Below, piece after piece: positions 11,428 through 23,396 of a DNA stretch of 64,000 nucleotides. Within the stretch, counting starts at the first letter, position 1; each line of letters starts with the position of its first letter. Below the pieces are notes generated by a model, which was given only the letters and a program-made list of their open reading frames with translations, was not told where the DNA came from and ran no database searches. Source of the stretch: Periconia sp. R9002 (Eukaryota; Ascomycota; Dothideomycetes; Pleosporales; Periconiaceae); the NCBI GenBank assembly GCA_023627715.1, contig JAMAHW010000058.1, forward strand, positions 1 through 64,000, given 5' to 3'. A program made the translations under genes and the position numbers.

Positions 11428-14400
11428 TTATACAGCTTCCTGATCTAGGCTTTGCGCCTGTATCATCTCTAAGTAAATTCCTCTCTTCCTCATCAACTCG
11501 TTATGTTGCCCTACCTCCACCAGCTCGCCCCTGTTCATTACGAAGATCCGGTCGCATCTCTTGACTGTACTTAGCCTATGTGCTACAGTGATCGTCGTCC
11601 GATCAGGCTTCCTTCTCGCTGCAGACTCGATGGCTGCCTGAACAATTGACTCGTTTTCTGTGTCTAGGGCGCTTGTCGCCTCATCGAACAAGAGTATCTC
11701 TGGATCACGGATCAAAGCGCGCGCTATAGCAATCCTCTGGCATTGACCACCAGATAGGGACACTCCTCTGCTACCAATATCAGTGTCGTAGCCCGAAGGC
11801 AATGAGGTGATGAAGTCGTGGATGTTGGATGCTTTGCAGGCTTGTACGACCTGTTCCTGCAGGTCATGGCTGTCCGCACCCTCCGTGTTGTCCAGACCTA
11901 GCAAGATGTTTTCTCGGATCGATCCCTGATACAAATTTTTATCTTGCGAGACCATACCAATCCGCGATCGATGGTACCGCACATCTACATTCTTTATCGA
12001 TGTGCCATTGATCAGTATGTCACCGCTTTTGATGTCGTAGAAGCGTTGAACGAGAGCAGCGATGGTTGTTTTTCCGGATCCAGACGCCCCAACAATTCCG
12101 ACGGACTCGCCTGGATTGAACTCTAGGCTCACGTTTCGTAACACATGGCTGTGCGGTCGCGAAGGATAGGCGAAAGTGACGTCCCTAAATTCCACAGCGG
12201 GCGCCTTCTCATGCCTGGCAATCAATTGTTTCTCTCCGGTGGAAAGGTTGATCGAGGGTCGTGACCTGCGAAGTCCGATGATATGGTTCGCTGCACCCCT
12301 GGCTTTGGTGATGTTGAGTGTGTATCCAAAAAGGGTGCCGGCGGCATTTCCACCAAATACAATAGCGATGTAGACCACGAAGAAGGTCTCGGAATTGTAC
12401 TTTCCCTCCGACAGCAGCTTGCCTCCGTACCAAAATGCAAAGCCGTACACACCAATCTCGGTGCTTTGCCCGAAAGCGAGGAGCAACATTGAGATGAGTT
12501 TTCGGCGCAGCTGACCTCCAGATGAGTCTTGGACACGGCTTTGGTAATTTTCAAGAATCTTCTTTTCGAGGGTTAGGCTTGAAACCGTACGGATGGCTCC
12601 CACGGCTTCCGAAGCGAAGCGGGCGCTTTCATGGTACATCTTGCTCAGCTCAGCTTGGCTGGTCGAATCAATTCTCATACGAAGGAACCCCGCCAGGAAC
12701 AATGGTGGCAGGGTACCGACTATGATGACAATCGCCAGCTGTGGGCCTTTGACCAGTGCGAGAATGCAGCAAGACAACATGTTGACTGTAACAATCAAGA
12801 TTAATCCGATGTTCGAGGATAGTAAGCTTTGCAGCTGAGCAGGGTGCATCGACAGTCGACTAGTCATCTCGGCCGCGCTATTCCCGTCCTTGTCAAAAAA
12901 AGACACGTCCTGTTGTAGCATGGATTGAAAGTATTCGCTTCGATAGAAGCGGGTTGCTCGACACCCTGCCATGGTGAACACAGATCCGGTCAAGCCCCAC
13001 GATACGAGCGCGGCCCAGGCAAGGACGAAGTACATGAGTGCCCAAAAGTTGCCCTGAGTTTGAAGCTCTTTACCCGGGGGAAGTTGGAACATGACCATAC
13101 TCTTGGAAAACACCACGGCTTGCGCTGCGAAGATGCCACCCGCCCCGGCGGCTGCTATGGAGCCGACCAGAATCATTGGCCAGAGTTGGCGCTGATCCTG
13201 AAGTATTATAAAGATGCATCGAAGGAGAGAGAAGTTTGTGGGTCCGCCTCCCATTTGCGCTTCTGCTCCGCCCTGCGTACTCGTGTCCAGGGATATCTTT
13301 TTGGCTCCGTCACTTTCGAATGTCGTTTGATCGAATTTTTCGTTCTTGGTGCTCTCCGAAGACTCACTTGGATTCGTGGTACTAACCACATCCGACTCTT
13401 CCTTGACCAAGGTTTGCGATGTGACGAGTTTATGATAAGAGCCTTGCTTGGCGAGTAGTTGCTGGTGTGTGCCTGATTCCACAACTGCTCCCCGATTCAG
13501 CACAATAATCGTATCTGCTTTCTGGACTGTTGCGAGCTTGTGCGCAACAACGATAGTCGTACGAGACTTGGATACTCGGTTGAGAGCAGCTTGTACTGAC
13601 GTCTCAGCCTGTGGGTCAAGAGCCGATGTGGCCTCGTCTAATAGTAGTATCGAAGGGTTTGCTATCACACTCCTAGCAATAGCAATGCGTTGTCGTTGTC
13701 CGCCACTCAGTAGTGCACCCTGCTCTCCAACCATTGTGTCATACTTATCCGGCAGATCTTGGATATAATCATCGGCGTATGCTTCGACACAAGCTTGGCG
13801 TACAAGCTCGCGCTTTGTGTCTTCAGGTAACTGGTCTTTCTCTGTACCATACAGGCCATGAACTACGTTGTTATAAATCGTGTCGCTAAAAAGCACGGGA
13901 TCCTGCTGCACGAGACCAATCTGTTCCCTCATCCCGGTAAGATTCAGGCTTCGAGTTTCGTGGCCATCGATATTGACACAGCCCTCGATGGGGTCGAACC
14001 ACCTTAGGATCAACCCAATGATGGTGCTTTTTCCGGAGCCTGAGGCTCCCACTAGCGCTGTTGTTTTGCCTGCCTCAAAAGCGATATTTAAGTTTTGCAG
14101 GACTTTGACCGTCGGTCGTGCTGGATAGGCAAACGAGACGTCCTGTAGTTGAATATGCCCAGCCAATTTCGGGCGGATACCCGTGTCGAGAAGGGGGTCG
14201 ATCTCCGATTCCCGATCTATTACATCAAACATGGCTTGCGCGGAAGCCGAGGCAGTGGAGAAGTCGCCCATGATAGGGACAAGCCTTGCGATGTAGTTGG
14301 TTGCCATGAGAACCGAAAACAAGACACTGCGTGGATGTCAGTCACTGGCCAAAAGAGTTATGTTCGGTGGACTTACGTTATGATCCTGCCTCCACCAGAA

Positions 14401-15357
14401 ATTTCATTCTGTAGCAGAAGTTTGATACCATAATACCAGGCTACAGCGTAACTACAGTACATCAGGAACATATCGACGCTGAACTGTGCCCCGATGATTG
14501 GTGCTTTCTTGTACCCAAGTTTCAGGACTTGATCCAAGTATGCATCATATTTGCGTCGAAGCTTCAGGCTCGCCTCAAATGCCGCGACAATTCTGACTGT
14601 GCTCAGAGATTCGTGAACCAGACCGCCAGCTGTAGCATAAATCTTGGCGATGGCTGTCTCAATTTTGGCATCTGGAATCCATCAGTATAAGTTTTATAAG
14701 ATGACCGCAGTGAACTATACCAAGGGCAAAGGTAAGACCAAATCCTAACATGATGGCTGGAAGCGATGTACCGGTAACAAATGCCAGTTTCCACTGTCGT
14801 GTAAACGCCACAACAAAAGCCGAAACAATCATTGAAAGTACGAAAAACAGTCCTCCAACCCTTTCGCCCAGGGTGTTTTCTACCACATCAGCATTGTTCG
14901 ATACAGTCGATGCGATAGTTCCCGGACTACATGTGTCCAGATATGCGACATCCTGCCGCAACAACGATTTCAGAAAGTCCTTTCGCAGCGCTCTCATCGC
15001 GCGTGTCGCTGCAAAACCGAAACAGATGGTGTAAATATATATCAGGACCAAGCGCGCAATGAAAAGATAAAGGAACCATAAACCTAACTTCTGAACTTCA
15101 TCATACATTGCAGATCCTGATAGATGACCCGCACCGAATGCGTTGAACTTGTCGACTGAAGAGCCCCAGACTATCGTCATCAACGGAAGGGTCGAGCCTG
15201 CTATGCAGGCGGAAACAAAGCCGCATGCATGCAGGAGATATTCGGTGGTCGAAGAGTATTGTATGAGCACACGGAATAAAGATGCTAATCCGGTGCTTTT
15301 TTTGGTGGTATTGTGCTCATCTTGTGATTTGGTGTTGTCTGAAGACTTCCGACCCAT
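11428..15357 (-). CDS. Full-length ABC exporter, ABCB (MDR/P-glycoprotein) type
   Basis: Exons 15357-14721, 14671-14377 and 14326-11428 sum to 3831 nt (1276 aa). Layout TMD-NBD-TMD-NBD: Walker A GASGSGKST near residue 407, signature LSGGQRQR, Walker B ILLLDEATSALD; second set GASGSGKTT near 1058, LSGGQCQR, ILLFDEATSALD. Both catalytic Glu are present, so both ATP sites look active. An in-frame ATG at 15414 would add 19 residues; 15357 (MGRKSSDN) is preferred as the usual hydrophilic start. Family members pump hydrophobic drugs and toxins out of the cell. It is divergent from the NRPS across an 882-bp gap, which suggests co-expression and a role in product export or self-resistance; this is inferred from position. 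Confidence 0.95.
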
Positions 15358-16239
15358 TGTTTTTCTTTTTGGCTGCGCCCGTAGAGGGTTGGTCGTTTTT
15401 CTGACACTATGCAACGGGCCCGACGTTCGATAATCGTGAGATCCTGGCTTGCGTGGGATGCGAAGAAAAAAAGTTTTAGGCTACAGAACCAGCTCTGATT
15501 GGGTTAACAAGGTGGAGTTGGTGGACGAGTGAAGGATATGGACTGCAGTCGCCCAACGATCAGGACATGAAGTGGAAAGGAAGGAAGCGTACTTGAGTGT
15601 AAACTGGATTGTGATTTAGATAATGGCTATGAAGTGCTTTCAAGACAGAATGCAAGTCTACGTAATTGGCATTCGACTTCGGAACATCCATAAGAGTTGA
15701 AGTAACCGAGTCGTGCCCTTGGTCGGGATGGACAAAAAAGGCTAGCGCAATACCTTTTACGGCATGCAGCTTAGACTACGCCACCTGCACCCGCCACCTA
15801 CACTCACACACGACACCAACTTGGTGCCCATCAGCAAGCAATGATTCTCTGAAGACAGGGCCGATCTCGAGAACCACTCAGACGGCTGAATCCTAATGCG
15901 ATTCTTTCCATCCCGAAACTACGCACACCCCAAAACCCATTCGGACACTCGCATGTCCCGAAAATGAACAAGCTCATGGCTATCCTAAAAGGTGATTGCT
16001 ATAGATAGTGTTTGTGATCAAATCCGGGTACAGCTACGGTAGTAACTGCCGATATGTGCAGCGAGTAGTTGAAGTGTATAACTGATAACAAGTCACTGTG
16101 GCGATGGCTCTTTTGACTTCCAAGACCAAATCATTCTCTCGTCGTTGCAAGCCGAGTACTTTTTGTTCCACGTTGTCTTTGAAACCCTTTCTTTGTACAT
16201 CATTCCTCCTGTCGTTTTACTGGCTCACCCCATTGCAAC
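15358..16239. promoter_or_regulatory. Divergent promoter region, ABCB transporter / NRPS
   Basis: 882 bp without a convincing gene. The two starts face away from each other, so both promoters lie here. I searched by eye for the AflR-type palindrome TCG-N5-CGA and saw no perfect copy. Confidence 0.45.
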
Positions 16240-19200
16240 ATGGCGAGCAAGGCAGACTTGGAAGAGATATGGCGTCTGAATTCACAAGTTCCTGAAACAG
16301 TGGAAGTTTGTGTTCACGAGTTAATCAGCTCCATAGTGTCCAAGAAAAGGCCCGGAACTCCTGCCATAGATGCGTGGGATGGGCAGTTCTCCTACCAGCA
16401 GCTAGATCAGCTGTCAACATATCTTGCACAGCGAGTCCATGCGCAATGTCCTCCATGTTATCGACATACTAACGATCCCCCAGGCAGCTTCTAGACCGAG
16501 GCGTTAGATCGAATAGCATTGTCCCGCTATGCTTCGAGAAATCGAAATGGATGCCCGTGGCAATGCTAGCCGTTATGAAAGCCGGCGGAGCTTCGGTAGC
16601 CTTGGACATGAGTCTCCCTAAAACGAGATTGCGGGCGATACTAGAGAAGGTGCAGCCTGAACTCATTTTAACATCGCCAGCCTATCCAAACATGCTGTCC
16701 GATTTGTCGACACTCCCAACAATGGTTGTCAGTCAGGGCCTCTTTGATTCTGCAGGCATACATACGCCGCCACAACAACTGAACACTGCAGTCAGGCCGT
16801 CGGATTTGTTATATGTCGTTTTCACCTCGGGGAGCACAGGGACTCCTAAAGGAGTCAAGGTTTCACATTCGAACTTCGCTAGCGCCCTTCGTCATCAGCA
16901 ACCCATGTACCCCGAAGCCGCCCGGGTGTACGATTTCAGCTCCCATTCATTCGATCTTCTGTGGTTGAATTTTGGCTCGACCTTGAGCACTGGAGGATGC
17001 TTATGCATACCATCTGAAGACGAGCGAAAAGACGATATCGTTGCTTCCATCAGAAGATTTGCAGCGACGGCTGCTTTATTCACACCAACACTAGCTCGAA
17101 CCTTCGAACCAAGCTCCGTCCCATTGTTGAGAACAGTCATATTAGGCGGCGAAGCCCTCGAGAAGAAGGATTACGATGCCTGGAGTTCTAGTGTCGACCT
17201 TAAAAACGCCTACGGTCCATCTGAATGTACTCCCGCCACTACATGCCTATCTTTGGGCCGGAATCCAGAACTGGTTGGGGCCATTGGCCCGGCTCTGGGC
17301 ATGAACGCATGGATCGTCGATTCGGAAGGCCAGAATCTGCAGCCGTTAGGTGAGGTCGGCGAACTATGGCTGGAGGGGCCTTGCGTTGGCGACGGATATC
17401 TTGATGATCTGGACAAAACAGCGGCGGCTTTCATCACAAACCCGCCATGGCTGCAATCTGGGAGCCCCAGTACGCCTGGTCGTCTGGGGCGTTTGTACAG
17501 AACAGGAGATATGGTGCGATACGGCAAAGACGGTATCCTGTTCTATGCTGGACGCAAGGATGCTCAAGTCAAGATTCGTGGACAAAGGGTAGAGCTTGGA
17601 GAGGTGGAGCACCACGTTCGAACTGTACTTCTTGGGCATAAATTTCCCGCCAATATTGTTGCAGAAGTCCTCACGCCGACAAATACGAAGAACCCCAGAT
17701 TGATCGTGTTCGTCGCCCCTACGGTACGTACCACAAGTTCCATACAGGCGCACACAAGACACGTCAACGAGCAACTGTCAGCATTGTTACCTTCTTATAT
17801 GATCCCCTCGGATTATATCGCTGTGGAAGAGATACCGCTTCTGCCTTCAGGAAAGGCTGACAGGCCTCGACTACGAGAGCTGGGCGCAACACTTGCAACG
17901 CAAACTCTCGCGAATCATGAGAGAGGGACCGACCCTGAAACGCCAGCAGAAAAGCGACTCCAAGTCATGTGGGCTTCTGTTCTAGCACTGGAGTCTAGCA
18001 CGATAAAGATTGAGGATATTTTCTTGCGCATTGGTGGTGACTCTATCCAGGCCATGACTTTGGTGACCCACGCTAGGAAGCAGGGTTTTACACTGAAAGT
18101 TGCCGACATCTTTCAACATCCCTCTTTGGGTGAACAAGCAAAACTGCTGAAAGCCAATACCGACGGTCAAGGCTCAGAGATGGTTCCTCCGTTCTCTCTC
18201 CTCAGTGCTAATCAAGACCGGGACGAGGACGAGATGTGCACAAAAGTGGCCTTAATGACCAAGGTTGCCCCGGCCCAGATTCAAGACGTCTTTCCTTGCA
18301 CGCCACTTCAGGAGGGTATGCTGGCCATGACAGCAAAACGATCAGGTGATTATGTTTCGAAAGCAAAGTATCGCCTTTCTCCAGATATCGACGAGAATAA
18401 TTTCAAGAAGGCGTGTGAAACGCTTGTGAAAGTAACACCAATTCTACGAACCCGTATAGTGAACCTACCTTCCGAAGGTCTGGTACAAGTTGTTGTGGAT
18501 GAACCGGCCCAGTGGAACGATTCTGACGAGGCTTTTCCCTCGATCAGCTTGGGAACACCTCTGTCATCCTTCTGTTTGGTCAAAGATGGAAAGGACAATG
18601 AAAAAACGTTCGTCTGGAACATGCATCACGCCATATTTGATGGCTGGTCTATTCCCTTGATGTTGAACACCCTTGAAGCTGCCTACCAAGGTCGAGAGAT
18701 ACCTTCATCGACGCCTTTTCAAAAGTTCGTCGAGCAAATCATGCCTCGAAACAAATCAGCAGCGGATGCATTCTGGCGATCACAGCTTGGAGAGTCAGTA
18801 CCTGCAGTATTTCCCCAGCTGGTCACGCCTACCCATCAGCCGAAGGGAAACAACACCCTCGTGCATAGCATCAATCATCTTTCTTGGCCAAGGTCTGGAA
18901 TCACTCCAGCAACCTGTTTGCGCACAGCATGGGCGATCCTCCAAAGCTGCCATACTGGGTCGAATGATATCGTGTTCGGGGCCACTGTTACCGGCCGGCA
19001 AGCTGCAGTACCTGGTGTAGAAGAGATAGTTGGACCCACGATTGCTACTGTTCCCGTGCGCGCACAGCTCGACTGGGATCAGAATATTCTTCAGGTGCAA
19101 GACGCTTTACAGAAACAAGCTATTGACATGATACCATTTGAACAAATCGGTCTTCAACATATCCGACGAGTATCTGATACCGCAAAAGAAGCGTGCCAAT

Positions 19201-22200
19201 TCCAGACGCTGCTGGTCGTACAACCTGAGAGCAACGACACTGTGCAGTCTCAGCTGTTTCAGTGTAACAATATGGGCAACGGCTTAGACAACATATCTAA
19301 GACCTACGCGTTGAAGCTCGAGTTCCACCTTAAAAAACATGGAGTCAACGTTTCCATCAACTACGACTCATCAACAATGGGGAAGAACCATGCTCAGAGA
19401 TTGACTAGTCAATTGGAGCATATTCTAAGACAAGTATGCTCACCATCGGCAGCAGCTACGCGTCTGCGCGACATCGAAGTCACAACGGGACAAGACCTAA
19501 CAGATATATGGAAGTGGAACGGAAGCCTTGAGGTCCCGGAGAAAACTCTTGTGCACGATCTCTTCCAAGATGTTGTGCTCATGAACCCCATGGCGCCAGC
19601 AGTCCATGCATGGGATGGAAAACTCACGTACCACCAGCTGAATGAGCTGTCTACGCAACTATCTCGACAACTTGTGGCTATAGGTGTCGGGCCACAAACA
19701 GTGGTCCCACTTGGCTTTGAGAAGTCAATGTGGACGCCCGTTTCCATATTAGCCGTCATGAAGGCTGGCGGAGCATCCTTGCTTTTGGACATGACCCAGC
19801 TGGAGGGACGCTTGCTGTCCATCGTCGAACAAGTTAAACCCCGAGTGGTTTTGACCTCACGAACAAACAGTTCACTGATGCAACGCTTGTCTTCGAAGGT
19901 CCTAGTGCTAGTGGTTGACCAGAAATCTTTGGATCTGCGATCGCAAGACCAGATGTATCAGCCACAGTCCAATGGTTCCGGGCGACGCGCTCCAGTTACA
20001 CCGGACGATTTGCTCTACGTCGTCTTCACTTCTGGCAGTACTGGAACACCGAAAGGAGTCATGATTACCCATTCTAATTTTGCAAGCGGCATCAAGCACC
20101 AGCGATTGGCCATGGGCATCACCGCCCAATCAAGAACATTTGACTTCAGCTCCTACTTGTTCGATATCTCGTGGACCACGCACCTGCACACATTATCCGC
20201 TGGAGGTTGCTTGTGCATCCCTTCAGAATATGATCGACAAAACCGATTAAGGGAGTCCATTGAGGAGTATGAGGCTACTGTCGTGAATGTGACACCTTCT
20301 GTGGCACACTCTCTGCATATTGACACAGTGCCTAGTCTCAAGAGACTCATACTCAGCGGGGAGAAAGTGACATCCAATCACATCCAATCTCTGAATGGAG
20401 AATGCACCACTGTTGTGACCTATGGAACCGCAGAATGTACAGTCAAGGCTACCTTTGTGGAAGCCAATTTTGACAAGACGCCCCTTCGCACCATAGGCAA
20501 GGGACGCGGAGTCAATACATGGCTAGTCGGACCGAACGACCACTCAAAGCTCGCTCCCGTGGGTGCAGTCGGAGAAATATGTATCGAAGGCCCGCTTGTA
20601 GGCAAAGGCTACTTTGCTGATCCCGAAAAAACGGCGAAGTCATTTATACAAAATCCGACTTGGCTGTCAAAGGGAGCTCTGAAAACAAGCCCATATTATC
20701 CTGGCCGCCGGGGCATCGTTTACAAGACCGGAGATCTAGCACGCTACAGCGAAGATGGCTTGCTTGTCTACATGGGCCGCAAGGACGCCCAGATCAAGAT
20801 CAGAGGCCAACGTGTAGAGTTGGGTGAGGTGGAGTACCACGTGCATAAAGCTTTGCCTGAAGCTAGCTCTGAAGTTGTAGCGGAAGTGTTGACTCCGAAG
20901 GGATCGACGAATTCAATGCTCGTGGCATTCATTCGCCCGGCCTTGGCGGCGTCTGATACTGAGAGTGAGATGCAGGCTGCCGCAGTCAGCATGGCTCAGG
21001 GACTCGACGCAAAGTTAGCGTCAGTATTGCCGCCATACATGATACCATCTGCCTACATTCCGATGAGAGAAATTCCCATGGGAACAACCGGCAAGCTGGA
21101 TCGACGAAAGCTACGAGACATCGGTAACGCTATGAGTATCGATCAGATCAATGGGTTTGCTCCATCACAGAATAGTGCCTCTCGTCGTAAGCCAAAAGCT
21201 GGAATCGAAGAGCAACTTCAGGAACTTTGGGCAAAAATTCTTGGAATCGATGCATCTTCGATAGGTGCAGACGACAACTTTTTCCGACTTGGTGGGGATT
21301 CTATTGCCGCAATGAAGCTTGTCCGTGCCGCCCAAGATGTCGGACCATCGAAACAACTTGATGATCAGAGCCCCATTAAAGGCCAGGATCCGAAATCGTT
21401 TTCGTTGTTCAGTGCTCAATACACACCCGAGGAGATACTGAGAATCACCGCACCTTCGCTCGATATCTCGATCGACGGGGTGCAAGACATGTATCCGCTA
21501 CCCAACACTCAATCGCATCTTGTTCGACTGGCGACACAAAACCCTCCGCAGGGATGCGCCTTTTTCTACATCGACCTACCGTCTGGAATCAGCCAAGAAA
21601 CATTGAAAAAGACGATCGCGAGCATATGGAAGCATTTTGAGATCCTTCGTTCGACACACGTTCAGCATGAAGGAACTACGTGGCAGATTGTGCGCAAGAA
21701 TATCACTGCTCCCCTCGAGGAATATGAGATATGTGAAGAGGAAAACCTAGCTTTATTTTCCGAAAGGAAGCTCCGAGAAGGTCTTCAGAGTCCAATGAAA
21801 CTTGGGGAGATATACTCCAAGTTTGCAATCTTCCACGGTACCGGAAGACCCTCCAGATTGGCACTGCGGATGTCCCATGTGCAATACGACGGACTGAGTC
21901 TTCAAACAATTGCAGAATATATCGGCCATTCTATCAATGGCCGACGGCTGCCCAAGATGGGGAGGTACTCTGGCTTTGTCAAGTATTGCATGAAGAATGA
22001 GGAGGCGACGCACCTGTACTATAAGTCACTATTGCAGGGCTCGAAACCTCTCGTTCCAATGACAAGTGCGCAGTCGACAAGGAGCGAATATGAGAAGGCA
22101 CGCTCAATGGTGTTGTACAAGACAAAATCGATCTCGGAACCACGGAACATTGACGGCATCACGCCTGCGACTGTATTCGTAGCTGCTTCTGCATACGTTC

Positions 22201-22709
22201 TGGCCAAGCAGCGCAAGACCAACGACGTCATAGTGAGTCTTATGGTATCTGGACGCTCGGCCATGCCAACACGAATGCACGGTCTTTTTGGCGCACTAAT
22301 TAATCTGGTTCCCTGCCGAGTGCAGATCAAGCAAGGTGAAACCCTTGGAGAGATTCTCCCGGCGGTCCAGAGTCAGCGTTTGAATAGCATCAACTACGAA
22401 GCTTGCACAATGTCTGATACTTTGAAGACTTGTGTGGACTGGCCGCAAGCACAACGCAAGCACGGCGTCACGCTGCAATGGCACACTCTTGAGAAAGTGG
22501 CAACGCTGGAAGGTAATGGGACAGGGCCGCACTTGAAGGGGTTTGGTGGTGAGGACGATTGGAAACATTCAGACGACATTTTCATAAGAGTGGAGCCCGT
22601 CCATGGGATATGGAATGTATATGTTGCTGGTTTGTCGAAGTTTTGCACAGAGTCACAGCTGGATGAGGTGGTGGAAGGCATGGCGGGGGTTTTGCAGTCG
22701 CTGCGATAG
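16240..22709 (+). CDS. Two-module nonribosomal peptide synthetase, A-T-C-A-T-C
   Basis: Exon 1 16240-16434, intron 16435-16487, exon 2 16488-22709: 2138 aa. Domains: A1 about 25-540 (VVFTSGSTGTPKG near 177; NAYGPSE; GRKDAQVKIRGQRVELGE), T1 (IGGDSI near 581, followed by a normal ADIFQHPSL helix), C1 with HHAIFDG near 778, A2 (FTSGSTGTPKG near 1245; YKTGDLARY; GRKDAQIKIRGQRVELGE), T2 (LGGDSI near 1667), terminal C2 with SHVQYDG near 1861 (second His and Asp of HHxxxDG kept). The order and size match fungal dipeptide/diketopiperazine synthetases such as brevianamide-type enzymes, where the last C domain releases or cyclises the dipeptide. Substrates cannot be told reliably by eye. Oddity: after T2 the usual LSVADIF...P helix is missing and replaced by a Pro/Gln/Asp-rich linker. 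Neighbours are two ABC exporters upstream and trichothecene-type genes downstream. Confidence 0.95.
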
Positions 22710-23396
22710 AATGTACATCAATTGATAGTAAATCGATATTTTTTTTTTGGTTTTACCCTCACTTCTACACCTTCTACCAAACTTTGATGGATTTCACGGC
22801 TGTTGTGACGGTATGATGTCGTAGACCAATCACGTCAGATCAAATCCTCTCCGCATGTAGTTGAGCTACAGAACGAGTCAATGTCTGACCATAGCCATCA
22901 AACTCTAAACTTGGTCAATTCTGTGTTTGTTGTGGCCGTATGTCGATTTGACGCTGAGAACCCGATGACGTCACAGTTCGGCTTCAATCGTTCAGAGAAA
23001 TCCCGAGATCACGTGACAGTGCTTTCCCCAGCAATCGCCAAGGCTACATTATGTATCGGCCATCCTAACCTGGAACTCACATCTTAGTGGTCTAGCCTCT
23101 TCGTAACCTGGCATGGATTTTGCAGACTACGCCCCGTGCGACGAGTCCGATCCCGAAATACTTGGGGTTTAGGGTTCTGATAGGTTAGCCCCAAATTTTG
23201 TAATCATCCTGAAGTAGCGGTCCCCTTCTTATTAGACAGTTGCATATGTACATGAGTGTGTTCGTGTTATCCTATTCGTATTTTTCATTTCGCCTCAATT
23301 CTCCCTATACGAATCCTGGATTGCGTTGTGACATTCCGTGCGTCATTTTGTGCCTAGATTTTGCCCCACTAAGTCAGGAAAGCGTATCGTGACACT
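22710..23396. promoter_or_regulatory. Intergenic region between NRPS and carboxylesterase
   Basis: 687 bp with no convincing gene. It contains a perfect CRE/bZIP palindrome at 22966-22973 and a CACGTG E-box at 23010-23015, which may act on the downstream esterase. Confidence 0.4.
22966..22973. promoter_or_regulatory. CRE-like bZIP palindrome (tgacgtca)
   Basis: Exact TGACGTCA about 425 bp upstream of the esterase start, with CACGTG 37 bp further on. CRE elements are bound by fungal ATF/CREB bZIP proteins. One 8-bp match is weak evidence by itself. Confidence 0.3.

Noticed and set aside
21165..21485. Hidden intron explaining the short second carrier domain of the NRPS
   Set aside because: No donor/acceptor pair keeps the frame while adding the missing helix; the linker is an uninterrupted part of the frame.
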